The notes: generated by a model from the sequence alone, not told the origin. DNA of 64,000 nucleotides from Synoicihabitans lomoniglobus (GCF_029023725.1 NZ_CP119075.1:2661501-2725500); one strand, 5' to 3'; positions 16,734-25,709 are shown, counted from the first letter of the stretch. Made by a program: numbers and translations.

Positions 16734-17693
16734 TCAGTGTCTTTCCAGCGTCTTGGCGATTTCGCGGGCCAGCGCCAACCCCGACGTCGCCGCGCCTTCC
16801 ACCCGTGGTCCGCCGAAACTATCCCCGCAAAAGCCGAGCGCCATGTCGGACAACCACACACATTTTTGCGGATGCGTGTGCGCCGGCTCGCTGAACCGCC
16901 ACCGGTGCAATGCCCGCGCCGTCACCACCGCCTCCCCGAGCAACGGCCGCAGCGCCGGGATGACTTTTTCAAACACTTCCGCTTCGGACGCACTGTAATG
17001 CGCCCCGGAAAACTCACGGCTGAGATGAACCGTGATCGCAGCCGGCGCACTCTGCGCCACGCCTTTGGCCACGTTATCCACCACCCACCGGAACGGACCG
17101 TCCGCAAATTCCTGCCCCTCCGGCGGCACCGCCGAAGGACGGTCCAGGATCAGCATCAGCGCCAGACAAGGATGATAGACGCACTGCTCCAACGCACTTC
17201 GGGTCGCCGACGGCAACGTCACCGCGCCCACATCCAACATCGCCAAGCTCTGCGGCACCGGTGACGACATCACCAGCCGCTCCGCCCGGATCAACTCCTC
17301 CCCCTCCACATCGATTTCCCAACAACCACAACGATGTCGTTTCACCGCCGCCACTTTGTGCGACAAGCGCACATTGACCGATTTGGCCAACGCCTTGGCG
17401 AGTCCGGTCATACTCGGACAAGCGATCCAACGATCCGACTCGGCTCCGCCCCACCGCGCCGTTGCACCGCATCCCGACCAACACTCCACCAGCGCTTCAA
17501 AATACTCGTCGCGCACCGTAAAAAACTGCGCGCCTTGATCGAACACCGCATTGCCCACGCGCTTGGTCGACATGCGACCGCCCACCCCGCGACTCTTTTC
17601 CAACACGATCACCTTGGCTCCGCGCGCGGTCAATTCGCGGGCCAGCAACAGCCCCGAAATGCCTGCACCGATGATGACGGTCGTGTTGTTCAT
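16734..17693 (-). CDS. FAD-dependent amine oxidase-like oxidoreductase (renalase-related)
   Basis: The 319-residue protein starts with a dinucleotide-binding fold: TVIIGAGISGLLLARELTAR (5-24), then VIVLEKSRGVGGRMSTKR and FDQGAQFFTVRD (about 52-63), the block that marks bacterial renalase-like FAD enzymes. WLSDMALGFCGDSFGG and SGLALAREIA close the FAD site. Renalases oxidise wrongly reduced NAD(P)H isomers, but the substrate of this bacterial branch is less certain. Its ATG overlaps the TGA of the SDR39U1-like gene before it (ATGA) and it ends the three-gene photolyase operon, so a light- or redox-linked role is likely. Confidence 0.85.
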   Translation of the reverse strand: MNNTTVIIGAGISGLLLARELTARGAKVIVLEKSRGVGGRMSTKRVGNAVFDQGAQFFTVRDEYFEALVECWSGCGATARWGGAESDRWIACPSMTGLAKALAKSVNVRLSHKVAAVKRHRCGCWEIDVEGEELIRAERLVMSSPVPQSLAMLDVGAVTLPSATRSALEQCVYHPCLALMLILDRPSAVPPEGQEFADGPFRWVVDNVAKGVAQSAPAAITVHLSREFSGAHYSASEAEVFEKVIPALRPLLGEAVVTARALHRWRFSEPAHTHPQKCVWLSDMALGFCGDSFGGPRVEGAATSGLALAREIAKTLERH

Positions 17694-19063
17694 GGTTGAG
17701 TCGAGGACTTACCGAGCACGTGACGCAGCCCTTTCTCAAGTGTCGGGTGCAGAAAACTTATGCCCGTATCGGCCAAAACGGCGGAATGCGCCCGCGTGCT
17801 CGCCAACAGAGCCTCATCCGCCATCTGCCCGAAAGCGAGCCGCAGCACGCCCCCCGGCGCCGACAACATCGCCGGCCGGTTCAATACCGCGCCCAGCACG
17901 TTCGCGAGATCGCGCTGCCGCACGGGTTCGGACGCGACCACGTTGACCGGCCCGCGAATGTCATCGGTCTCGATCACGTGTCGACACACCCGCAGCCAGT
18001 CGTCGAGCGTGACCCAGCTCTGCCAATGCCGACCGCCGCCCATCGGCCCACCGAGACCCAGTTGAAAGAGCGGCAACATCTTGCCCAATGCGCCTCCCGC
18101 CGGCGTCAGCACCAGCCCCGTGCGCAACTTCACCGTGCGCACGCCGAGCGTGGCCGCCGACTCCGCCTCCGCTTCCCATTCGTGACACACGTCGGCCAAA
18201 AAGCCCTCCCCCCGAGGCGAGGTTTCATCGAGTAATGTATCGCCGCGATCGCCATAGATGCCAATCGCCGACCCGCTCACAAACACGCGAGGCAAAGTTG
18301 CCAGCTGCCGCATCGCTCCCACCAAGGTCCGCGTGCCTTCGATGCGGCTGCGCCCGATCTGCTCGCGACGTTCCTGCGTCCAGCGGCCGTCGGCAATGCC
18401 CGCACCGGCCAAGTGGATGATCGCATCGCACGCGTATTCACTCGGCCAATTCACGGTCGTGCGCACGGGATCCCACGAGATCTCATCCGGCGCTTTCGCC
18501 GGACGCCGCACCAGCCGGTCGACCGTCCAGCCCTGCGTGCGCAAAAACGTCACCAGCGCCCGCCCGATCAACCCGCTCGCTCCGCTGATCACCGCCCTGC
18601 CCGTGCGCGCGGGAGCAATCTCCAGGTCGGCCTTGGTCACCGCATGCCGATACGTGAACAAACGGTCCAGCCGCGCCGCCACGAAATTGGCCGCTTTCGC
18701 CCCGATTTTGCCGCCAGGCAACTCATACGTGATGTCGTCCGTAAGCACGCAACCACCCGCGCCGTCGGACTCGAACCTATGCCGATGCTCCCACTGCGCA
18801 AACGGACCGCTGATCTGCCGATCGCAAAACAGTTCGCCCTCACGATAATCAAAATGCTTCACCGTCCAGCTCAGCCACATCGGCCCGATCTTGGACTTCA
18901 ACTCCACGCGCCCGCCGTCCCGAATACCGCCGCCACTCGCCTGCACCTTCACCTTTTCCCACGGCGGCGTGAGCCGCTCAAACGCACCGTCGCGTTCGTG
19001 CCAGGCGAACACCTCGGCGGGTGACCGCGCGATGCGCACGGAGCGTTGAAAACGCTCACTCAC
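17690..19063 (-). CDS. SRPBCC ligand-binding domain fused to TIGR01777-type NAD(P)-dependent epimerase
   Basis: The 457-residue protein has two parts. Residues 1-150 read as an SRPBCC/polyketide-cyclase-like domain (FQRSVRIARSPAEVFAWHER and KSKIGPMWLSWTVKHFDYRE). Residues 155-457 are the SDR39U1/TIGR01777 family with RAVISGASGLIGRALVTFL (the NAD(P) site), HLAGAGIADGRW, FVSGSAIGIYG and RTGLVLTPAGGALGKMLPLF. This fused form is known next to photolyase genes. The GTG start at 19063 overlaps the photolyase stop (GTGA), and the stop overlaps the start of the renalase-like gene. Its substrate is not established; it was once annotated as a cell division inhibitor, without good support here. Confidence 0.9.
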   Translation of the reverse strand: MSERFQRSVRIARSPAEVFAWHERDGAFERLTPPWEKVKVQASGGGIRDGGRVELKSKIGPMWLSWTVKHFDYREGELFCDRQISGPFAQWEHRHRFESDGAGGCVLTDDITYELPGGKIGAKAANFVAARLDRLFTYRHAVTKADLEIAPARTGRAVISGASGLIGRALVTFLRTQGWTVDRLVRRPAKAPDEISWDPVRTTVNWPSEYACDAIIHLAGAGIADGRWTQERREQIGRSRIEGTRTLVGAMRQLATLPRVFVSGSAIGIYGDRGDTLLDETSPRGEGFLADVCHEWEAEAESAATLGVRTVKLRTGLVLTPAGGALGKMLPLFQLGLGGPMGGGRHWQSWVTLDDWLRVCRHVIETDDIRGPVNVVASEPVRQRDLANVLGAVLNRPAMLSAPGGVLRLAFGQMADEALLASTRAHSAVLADTGISFLHPTLEKGLRHVLGKSSTQP

Positions 19064-20523
19064 GGCCGCCCTCCTTGGCGCAATTCCTGATAGGCGGCCA
19101 ACGCCGCATCGCGCGCTTCCTTGTGATCGACGATTGGGTGCGGATAGTTCCGCCCCAACGCCACTCCCGCCGCCGTCAGCACTTGCTCCGGGGCTTCCCA
19201 CGGCGCATGGAGATGCTTGTTCGGCAACGACGCCAACTCCGGCACCCAGCGCCGCACATAGTCGCCGTCGCCATCAAATTTTCCACCCTGCAACACCGGC
19301 GCAAACACGCGAAAATACGGCGCCGCATCAGCCCCGCAACCGGCGCTCCATTGCCACCCCAGCGTGTTGCTCGCCAGATCGGCATCGACGAGGGTATCCC
19401 AAAACCACTCCGCGCCGCGCTGCCACGGCAGCCGCAGGTGTTTGACCAAAAACGACGCCACCACCATGCGCACGCGATTGTGCATCCAACCCGTCGCCCA
19501 CAATTCGCGCATCCCCGCATCCACAATCGGATAGCCAGTGCGTCCGTTTTGCCAGGCGCGCAGCAATGTCCCATCCTCATCCGCACGCCACGGAAAGGCG
19601 GCAAACTCGTCGCGCAACGGATGCGTCGGTGTGTGGTCGAAATGAAACAACAGATGATACGCGAACTCGCGCCACCCGACTTCCGCCAAAAACACCTGCG
19701 CTCCCTTGCTCGCAGGAAAGACGCCCCGCTCCGCGCCCAACGCTGCCACCGCCGCCCAAATCTGCCGCGGACTGATCTCCCCAAAATGCAAATACGGCGA
19801 AAGCCGCGACGTGCCCCTAATCCCCGGGAAATTGCGCTGATCGGAGTATTGATTGATCACCTCATCAGCAAACGCCGCCAACGCCTCATGGGCACCGTTT
19901 TCCCCCGGTCGCCAACGCTCGCTAAACCCGTCCGCCCAATCGCGACGCGGCAACAGTTTCCACGCGCTCAAATCGTCGCACGTCGGCCACGTCTGCGGTG
20001 ACCTCAGCGTCGCCGGCAAATCCGGAGTCACCGCCTCTTTTTCTCGTGCGAGACAATGCCGCCAAAACGGCGTGAAAACCTTAAACGGACCTCCCTGTTT
20101 GTTACGAATCGTGTGCGGCTCGTGCAGTAACGCACTGTTAAAACTGCGCACCTCCGCACCGTCTTCGCGCAGCGCCGCCTTCACCTCCCGATCCCGTTTT
20201 ATCGAACCGGGTTCGTAACGACGCGACCAATACACCGCCGTCGCGCCGGTCTCCGCCATGAGTGCGCGCAGCACCTCGATCGCCCGGCCCGCGCGCAGCA
20301 CGAGTCGACTGCCCTTGCCCTGCAAGGCGTCATCCAACGCCGCCAATGAATGGTGCAACCACCAGCGGCTCGCGCCGCCCAGCGGCCAATCGCCTTCCCC
20401 CGCTTCGTCCCAAATATAGACCGGAACCACCGCCCCGCCTCGCGCCGCGGCGGCCGCCAACGCCGGATGATCCGCCAAACGCAGATCTTGCCTAAGCCAA
20501 ACAATGGTCGGGGATTCGCTCAC
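19060..20523 (-). CDS. phr: Deoxyribodipyrimidine photolyase
   Basis: The 487-residue flavoprotein repairs UV-made cyclobutane pyrimidine dimers using blue light. The N-terminal antenna domain begins TIVWLRQDLRLADHPAL. The C-terminal FAD domain includes GTSRLSPYLHFGEISPRQIW (about 235-254), GWREFAYHLLFH, GRTGYPIVDAGMRELWATGWMHNRVRMVVASFL (two adjoining blocks, W and MHNR conserved) and GWQWSAGCGADAAPYFRVF. All key Trp residues of the electron path appear present by position. It is the first gene of a coupled operon with the TIGR01777 protein and the FAD oxidoreductase, an arrangement seen in light-induced regulons of several bacteria. No MerR/LitR-type light regulator is visible in the window. 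Confidence 0.95.
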   Translation of the reverse strand: MSESPTIVWLRQDLRLADHPALAAAAARGGAVVPVYIWDEAGEGDWPLGGASRWWLHHSLAALDDALQGKGSRLVLRAGRAIEVLRALMAETGATAVYWSRRYEPGSIKRDREVKAALREDGAEVRSFNSALLHEPHTIRNKQGGPFKVFTPFWRHCLAREKEAVTPDLPATLRSPQTWPTCDDLSAWKLLPRRDWADGFSERWRPGENGAHEALAAFADEVINQYSDQRNFPGIRGTSRLSPYLHFGEISPRQIWAAVAALGAERGVFPASKGAQVFLAEVGWREFAYHLLFHFDHTPTHPLRDEFAAFPWRADEDGTLLRAWQNGRTGYPIVDAGMRELWATGWMHNRVRMVVASFLVKHLRLPWQRGAEWFWDTLVDADLASNTLGWQWSAGCGADAAPYFRVFAPVLQGGKFDGDGDYVRRWVPELASLPNKHLHAPWEAPEQVLTAAGVALGRNYPHPIVDHKEARDAALAAYQELRQGGRP

Positions 20524-20653
20524 TTATGACACGAAACGCAGCCGCCCAGTTCATGCAAGTTATCGCGCCGATCCATCGCCATGAATACCCGAAATCCAAC
20601 CACAGATTGCGCCGAATTCACAGCTACCAAACGCGCGGCCACACCCTCCAACC

Positions 20654-20678
20654 GTAGGCCGCGAGCTCGCTCGCGCTC
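20654..20678 (+). repeat. REP-like element, GTAG head plus palindrome
   Basis: The element reads GTAGGCCGCGAGCTCGCTCG and then CGCTC. It has the GTAG head and adjoining self-complementary part (GCGAG loop CTCGC) that define REP sequences moved by RAYT transposases. Identical 25-base copies stand at 20842, 24999 and 38431, and one with a single change at 26658. Confidence 0.8.
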
Positions 20679-20841
20679 TCTTGGTGTGGGGGGGTAAATG
20701 AGATTACCCACGAAACACACGAAATACACGAAAACGAAAACTCCGATAACAGGGTATTCCAAAACCGAGAGCTTCGGAGTTTAGGCGCAGATCACGCCGA
20801 CACTGCGGACACAAGCCCACGACACCTCATCGCCTCCGAAC

Positions 20842-20866
20842 GTAGGCCGCGAGCTCGCTCGCGCTC
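20842..20866 (+). repeat. REP-like element, copy 2
   Basis: Identical over 25 bases to the copy at 20654 and in the same direction, 188 bases away. It is followed at once by a reverse-oriented variant, so the two make a head-to-head pair like the paired REPs (BIMEs) of enterobacteria. Confidence 0.8.
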
Positions 20867-20869
20867 AGC

Positions 20870-20893
20870 AGCGTCCGCCAGCGGACAGCTTAC
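20870..20893 (-). repeat. REP-like variant, reverse orientation
   Basis: Read leftward this is GTAAGCTGTCCGCTGGCGGA then CGCT: a GTAAG head in place of GTAGG, followed by a perfect 6-bp stem GTCCGC/GCGGAC. Only 3 bases separate it from the forward element before it. Confidence 0.6.
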
Positions 20894-20967
20894 CTCGATC
20901 CACGCACGCAACCACCACGAATCTGCCTCAACCATCCGCAATTTTCGGCGTTATCTGCGGTGACCAA

Positions 20968-22416
20968 TCACCCCATCAGCTCGGCATAAAACGCCTCGTA
21001 GGCCGCCGTCGCCGTCGCCCAGCCAAAGTCCCGCGCCATGCCGCGTTGCTGCACCGCCGCGTAGGCCGAGCGATCACCATGTAGCGCGAGCGCACGCTGC
21101 AATCCTTTGCCCACACCTTCGTCGGTCGCTTCAACGAGGATGCCCGTGCCAGCCGCCGGATCGGAGTCGATGTCGGTCACGGTATCGAGCAAACCTCCCA
21201 CCCGCGTCACCACCGGCACCGTGCCGTAAACCTGCGAATACATTTGGTTCAGGCCGCACGGCTCGAAGAGCGACGGCATCAGGAAAAAGTCGCTGCCGGC
21301 CTCCACCAGATGACTGAGATTCTCGTCGAGTGCGCCTTTGTAGGCGACCTTGCCGGGGTGTTCCGCCGCCAGCAGTTGCATCTGCTCCTCCAACGCCGCG
21401 TCGCCCGCACCGAGCACGATCAAACGCACCTCCTCCCGCACGAAAAATGCCTGATTCGCCAATACGAACTGCACGCCCTTTTGCTCCGTCAACCGGCACA
21501 CCATGCCGAAAACTGTTCCGCTGAACTCCGGGTCGAATCCCTGCGAAGCCAGCAACGCTTTCCGACACGCTGTTTTGCCCGCCAGGTCGCTCGCGGAATA
21601 GGTCGCCGGCAACCGCGCGTCCGTCGCCGGGTTCCAGATTGCCGAATCGATACCGTTAACCATGCCCACCAAATCCTCGGCGCGCGTTTGCACCACACCA
21701 TCGAGGCCGCACCCGTATTCCGACGTTTGGATTTCTTTCGCATATTGCGGGCTCACCGTCGTCACCCGATCGGCAAACAACAGGCCTGCTTTCATCATGC
21801 TGGCCTGCCCGTAATATTCCACGCCATCGATGCCCATGAACTCCTTGGGGAGGTTCGTCCGGTAAAACGACCGCATGGGAAACAGACCTTGAAACGCAAT
21901 ATTGTGGATCGTGTGCACCGTGTGCATGGCCAGGTTCAGCCCATGCCGTTGCTCGGCCGATCGCAGCAGCAGCGGCAACAACCCCGCCTGCCAATCGTGC
22001 CCGTGCACCACGTCCGCATCGATTTCGTAGAGTCGCATAACCTCCACCACCCCCTTGCAGAAAAAGATGAAACGGTGATGGTTGTCCTCGTAGTCCCGCT
22101 CCCCGTTGCCATACGGTGCGCGGCGGTCGAAGAACTCTTCCCGGCAAATCAAACAGATTTTCAGGTTTGGTTCCGGCGTGAACTCCCGCACATCACCGGT
22201 CATGAACATATCTCCCATTTGGATCCGCAAGCGCCGGGTGCGTTGCAGCAGCGGCGCCACCTCCGGATGATCGAGCACCGCGCGATAGCCCGGCAGGAAG
22301 ACCGTGACCTCGTGTCCTTTTTGCGCCAATGCTTGGGCCAACGCCCCCACGACATCAGCCAGCCCGCCCGTCTTCACGTAGGGAAACATCTCACTGGCAA
22401 CGTGAACTATTTTCAT
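20968..22416 (-). CDS. glgA: Glycogen synthase (ADP-glucose type)
   Basis: The 482-residue GT5 enzyme extends alpha-1,4-glucan from ADP-glucose in the cytoplasm. The donor-binding KTGGL motif is at residues 15-19 after MKIVHVASEMFPYV, and the C-terminal block FEPCGLNQMYSQVYGTVPVV with RVGGLLDTV is standard. EDNHHRFIFFCKGV and HGHDWQAGLLPLLL sit in the N-terminal domain. Length matches the family (about 480). ATG 22416 gives the normal start; a TTG just before is possible. It is divergent from the RNase R gene with a 110-base gap and has no other glycogen gene beside it. Confidence 0.95.
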   Translation of the reverse strand: MKIVHVASEMFPYVKTGGLADVVGALAQALAQKGHEVTVFLPGYRAVLDHPEVAPLLQRTRRLRIQMGDMFMTGDVREFTPEPNLKICLICREEFFDRRAPYGNGERDYEDNHHRFIFFCKGVVEVMRLYEIDADVVHGHDWQAGLLPLLLRSAEQRHGLNLAMHTVHTIHNIAFQGLFPMRSFYRTNLPKEFMGIDGVEYYGQASMMKAGLLFADRVTTVSPQYAKEIQTSEYGCGLDGVVQTRAEDLVGMVNGIDSAIWNPATDARLPATYSASDLAGKTACRKALLASQGFDPEFSGTVFGMVCRLTEQKGVQFVLANQAFFVREEVRLIVLGAGDAALEEQMQLLAAEHPGKVAYKGALDENLSHLVEAGSDFFLMPSLFEPCGLNQMYSQVYGTVPVVTRVGGLLDTVTDIDSDPAAGTGILVEATDEGVGKGLQRALALHGDRSAYAAVQQRGMARDFGWATATAAYEAFYAELMG

Positions 22417-22526
22417 CAATCAGGGATCTGCGTAACTCGCTCCCCTGTCCACGCAAAACCTTCCGCGCCCCCGTCGGCGTCGGTGGCCGTTCCGACGGCC
22501 ATTCCTTCCCCTTTTTTCAATCGTAT

Positions 22527-24956
22527 ATGAAGTTCAGTAAATCCCTGCTGCAGCACGTCAGTGCCGCCGCCTACCGCCCCGTCAACGAGACCGAGCTCGG
22601 CCGTCAAATCGGCATCAACAAGAAACAGCGCCGCCTCTTTTCCCACGAGGTCCGCCTCCTGCTCGCCAGCGGTGAGCTCAAACTTGTCGCCGGCGACAAA
22701 ATCACCGCCCCCCACGCCGCCGGCGGCGGCCACGGCGACGGCACCCTCACCGGCAAGCTCCGCTTCCGCACCGGCGGTTCCGCCATGGTCATCATCGATC
22801 GCGCCGCCCATCCCGACGCCCCCGAGGTCGTGCAAATCGCCGCCGAAGACGCCGCCAACGGTTTCAACGGCGACGTCGTGCGCATCCAGCTCGACACCCG
22901 CCCCAACCAGCGCCGAAACGCCCGCAAACCGCGCGGCGACGAGCCCCGCGGCCGCGTCACCGAGATCATTGATCGCGGCACCGACATCGTTGTCGGCACC
23001 CTGCGCCGCGTGCGCAAACGTTACTACGTTTCCCCAGACGATCCCAAATTCGTGCACGACATTGCCGTCGAAGACCCCGCCGACGCCAAACTCTCCCCCG
23101 CGCCCGACGAGGGCGACAAGGTCGTCGTGCGCCTCCAGGAGTGGACCAATACCACCCGCGCCCCCGACGGCCGCATCATCGAGCGCCTCGGCCGCCAATG
23201 GGAGGCGCAGGCCGAGATGCTCGGCGTGTTCCGCAAGTTCAACCTCGACCCCAAGTTCCCCGCCAACGTCCAGGCCGAGGTCGCCGCGCTGCCCGATCAT
23301 GTCATGCCGCGCGATCTCACCGCTCGTCTCGACTACCGCAAGATTCCGACGTTCACCATCGACCCCGACGACGCCAAAGACTTCGACGACGCCCTGTCCA
23401 TCGAGTTTCTGCCCGACGACCAGATCAAGATCGGCATCCACATCGCCGACGTTTCGGCCTATGTGAAACCAGGCACCGAACTCGACAAGGAAGCCCAGAC
23501 TCGCGGCAACTCCACCTACCTCGTCGGCACCGTCATCCCGATGTTGCCCGAGAAACTCTCCAACGGCCTCTGCTCGCTCGTCGAAGCCCAGGACCGTCTC
23601 ACCAAAGCCGTCTTCCTCACCTTCGACAAAAAGCGCCGCGTCATCAGCAGCGCCTACGCCAATACGGTCATCCGCAGCCGCAAGCGCCTCACCTACAAAC
23701 AGGCCTACACGCTCCTCAAGGAAGATGACCTGCAGGCCGCCCGCGACCTGCCGCTCCCTCCCAAGCACCAGACCGGCTCCACCGGCCGCGCGTTAAAATC
23801 ACTCACCGACAAAGAACTCGGCGACCTGCAGTCGTGGGTGCGCACGCTCTGGTCGCTCGCCTCCAAACTCCGCCGCGACCGCATGAACCGCGGCAGCCTC
23901 GATCTCGACATGCCCGAGACCAAGGTCTTCGTCGACGAATTCGGTTACGCCGAACGCCTCGAACTCATCGAGCACGACGAAAGCCATCAACTCATCGAAG
24001 AGTTCATGTTGGCCGCCAACGAAGCCGTCGCCCACCTCACCAAGAAGCACAAGCTGCCCTCCGTCTACCGCGTCCACGACGACCCCGACGACGAAAAACT
24101 CGGCGAACTCCGCCAGCACTTGGCGACGTTCGGCATCAAAGTCGGCGACCTCACCAACCGCGAAGAAGTCACCAAACTCCTCCGCCTCCTGCGCACCCAT
24201 CCGCAAGGCCACGTGCTGCGCACCTCCCTGCTACGTTCGCTCAAGAAAGCCGCCTACCGGGCCTCGCCCGACGGGCACTACGGTCTGTGCAAAGGCGACT
24301 ACACCCACTTCACGTCACCAATTCGTCGATACGCCGACCTTGTGGTGCACCGCATCATCGACCACTACCTCATCACGCAAGGCGGCTGGCCCATGCCCGC
24401 CGGTTACAAGTTCAACTACACCCAGGAAAAAGCGGAACGCCTCGGCGAACACCTCAGCATCACCGAAACCAATTCCCAGGAAGCCGAACGCGAGAGCGTC
24501 AAAATCAAGACGCTCGAATTCTTCGAGCGCGACCTCGCCAAACGCGAACCCACGACCTTCCCCGCCATCATCACCGACGTGCGCCAACACGGTCTCTTCA
24601 TCGAGCTGGAGCAGTCGATGACCTTTGGCTTTTTACCCACCCACGCGCTCGGTGACGACTACTACAGCCTCACCGACGACAACACGGCGATGATCGGTCG
24701 CAAGACGAAGAAACGCTACGAACTCAACGGCCGCATCCCGGTGCAAGTCGCCAAAGTCGACCGCGTCAAACGCATGATCGACTTCAAGCTCGCCGCCGAC
24801 AGCCAAAGCGAAACAAGCCCCGCCGAAGGCATCGCCACGACGCTCCAGCACCGCCCGCACCCCAAGTCCAAACAAGGCACCAAACCCAAGCAACGCCCCG
24901 GCGCCCAAGCCCACCGTAAAGGCCCCCGCAAACCCGGCGGCAAACGCCGCCGCTAA
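22527..24956 (+). CDS. rnr: Ribonuclease R
   Basis: The 809-residue 3'-to-5' exoribonuclease degrades structured RNA. An N-terminal winged-helix/cold-shock region (about 1-200) is followed by the RNB catalytic domain, whose acid cluster TIDPDDAKDFDDALSIE lies near 277-293, with IGIHIADVSAYVKPG and TYLVGTVIPMLPEKLSNGL after it. HFTSPIRRYADLVVHR lies near 592-607. An S1 RNA-binding domain covers about 675-760 (FPAIITDVRQHGLFIELE). The tail is Lys/Arg/Gly-rich, as in many RNase R proteins. ATG 22527 starts the typical MKFSKSLLQHV; the frame is open upstream but that part overlaps the glgA start and looks non-coding. Confidence 0.95.
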   Translation: MKFSKSLLQHVSAAAYRPVNETELGRQIGINKKQRRLFSHEVRLLLASGELKLVAGDKITAPHAAGGGHGDGTLTGKLRFRTGGSAMVIIDRAAHPDAPEVVQIAAEDAANGFNGDVVRIQLDTRPNQRRNARKPRGDEPRGRVTEIIDRGTDIVVGTLRRVRKRYYVSPDDPKFVHDIAVEDPADAKLSPAPDEGDKVVVRLQEWTNTTRAPDGRIIERLGRQWEAQAEMLGVFRKFNLDPKFPANVQAEVAALPDHVMPRDLTARLDYRKIPTFTIDPDDAKDFDDALSIEFLPDDQIKIGIHIADVSAYVKPGTELDKEAQTRGNSTYLVGTVIPMLPEKLSNGLCSLVEAQDRLTKAVFLTFDKKRRVISSAYANTVIRSRKRLTYKQAYTLLKEDDLQAARDLPLPPKHQTGSTGRALKSLTDKELGDLQSWVRTLWSLASKLRRDRMNRGSLDLDMPETKVFVDEFGYAERLELIEHDESHQLIEEFMLAANEAVAHLTKKHKLPSVYRVHDDPDDEKLGELRQHLATFGIKVGDLTNREEVTKLLRLLRTHPQGHVLRTSLLRSLKKAAYRASPDGHYGLCKGDYTHFTSPIRRYADLVVHRIIDHYLITQGGWPMPAGYKFNYTQEKAERLGEHLSITETNSQEAERESVKIKTLEFFERDLAKREPTTFPAIITDVRQHGLFIELEQSMTFGFLPTHALGDDYYSLTDDNTAMIGRKTKKRYELNGRIPVQVAKVDRVKRMIDFKLAADSQSETSPAEGIATTLQHRPHPKSKQGTKPKQRPGAQAHRKGPRKPGGKRRR

Positions 24957-24998
24957 GGCGTCGTTTAAGGATCAGGTATCAAGCAACAGTCGGCGCCG

Positions 24999-25023
24999 GT
25001 AGGCCGCGAGCTCGCTCGCGCTC
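24999..25023 (+). repeat. REP-like element, copy 3
   Basis: Same 25-base sequence as at 20654. It lies 43 bases after the RNase R stop, the usual position for REPs, and could form a hairpin at the 3' end of that transcript. Confidence 0.8.
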
Positions 25024-25031
25024 CCTCCGTT

Positions 25032-25056
25032 GTAGGGGCTTCGCTTGCGAAGACCG
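25032..25056 (+). repeat. REP-like element with a different palindrome
   Basis: It keeps the GTAGG head but the palindrome is CTTCGC-TT-GCGAAG. It begins 9 bases after the previous element in the same direction. Head conserved with stem changed on both sides is what selection for a hairpin would leave. Confidence 0.65.
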
Positions 25057-25121
25057 CGCATCCCATTGAGCGACCACCCCCACATCAACCCGACTAGCAA
25101 ACCCGGCTGTAAGCAGAAAAG

Positions 25122-25146
25122 GTAGGGCGGTTTCGCCGAAACCGCC
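25122..25146 (+). repeat. REP-like element with 9-bp stem
   Basis: GTAGGGCGGTTTCGCCGAAA then CCGCC: GTAGG head and a perfect 9-bp stem (GGCGGTTTC with GAAACCGCC, 3-base loop). It is the third same-direction element within 150 bases. Confidence 0.7.
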
Positions 25147-25167
25147 TCCGACCACCATCCAGCTGGG

Positions 25168-25407
25168 TTCATTTTTGCCCACGTTACACACGAAAGCCGG
25201 AATCAAAACCTAGGCATAATCCACCGAAACGAAACCACCCAAAAGAATCCAAAGATTCTGCTCCCCCCTAAGGTGTCTTCGTTTCCGTGTTTTCAGTGTA
25301 TTCCGTGGGTCAAACCGTCCTGCCCCTCGATCAACACAATCCATGGTCAAATCAACCGATCGGTGGATACCCATCTGTGTTTATCTGTGTCCATCTGTGG
25401 TTAGAAA
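25168..25407 (+). repeat. Long direct repeat, copy 1
   Basis: A 240-base unit that recurs at 25449-25697 with scattered single-base changes. It starts TTCATTTTTGCCCACGTTAC and ends in three tandem units of 10 bases (CCATCTGTGT, TTATCTGTGT, CCATCTGTGG). It lacks one TACACGAAA-type unit that copy 2 has. No frame is conserved between copies in a way that suggests protein. Confidence 0.85.
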
Positions 25408-25448
25408 ATCCGATCACTGAGAGCTCTGCTATCAGCCACCACGCCGGT

Positions 25449-25697
25449 TTCATTTTTGCCCACGTTACACACGAAATACACGAAAGCCGGAATCAAAACC
25501 TAGGCATAATCCAACGAAACGAAACCACCCAAAAGAATCCCAAGATTCTGCTCCCCCCGAAGGCGTCTTCGTTTCCGTATTTTCCGTGTATTCCGTGGGT
25601 CAAACCGTCCTGCCCCTCGATCAACACCATCCATGGTCAAATGAACCGATCAATAGATCCTGATCTGTGTTTATCTGTGTCCATCTGTGGTTAAAAA
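25449..25697 (+). repeat. Long direct repeat, copy 2
   Basis: Second copy of the unit at 25168, 249 bases long. The main difference is one extra TACACGAAA-type unit near its start; the end again carries the three ATCTGTG tandem units. Part of the same sequence (CACGAAATACACGAAA) also occurs at about 20720. Confidence 0.85.
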
Positions 25698-25709
25698 CAA
25701 ACGCTCCAC

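Larger units (their letters stand above)
20524..20967. other. Repeat-bearing intergenic region
   Basis: This 444-base gap holds no convincing gene. It contains two copies of a 25-base REP-like element (20654 and 20842), a third variant in the opposite direction (20870-20893), and a stretch at 20705-20735 (CACGAAACACACGAAATACA) that matches the start of the long direct repeat at 25.2 and 25.4 kb. Base use is more AT-rich than the neighbours. It lies between the start of the photolyase operon and the end of the glycogen synthase gene, so the photolyase promoter should be at its left end. Confidence 0.7.
24957..25709. other. Repeat-rich intergenic region
   Basis: About 750 bases without a supportable gene between two convergent genes (RNase R and a PAP2 phosphatase). 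It holds three REP-like elements in its first 190 bases, then two imperfect 240-249-base direct repeats separated by about 40 bases. Short open frames here cross the repeat units and differ between copies, so I read none as coding. The last part is formed by three tandem 10-base units in each long repeat. Confidence 0.8.

Noticed and set aside
19064..19201. Longer N-terminus for the TIGR01777 protein
   Set aside because: The extra 46 residues are Gly/Ser-rich, overlap the photolyase gene, and the GTG at 19063 gives the usual SRPBCC start with a GTGA overlap.
22416..23768. Long leftward open frame (450 codons) opposite RNase R
   Set aside because: It mirrors the GC-rich third positions of rnr, gives a low-complexity Gly/Val/Asp-rich peptide, and has no family; rnr has all its motifs.
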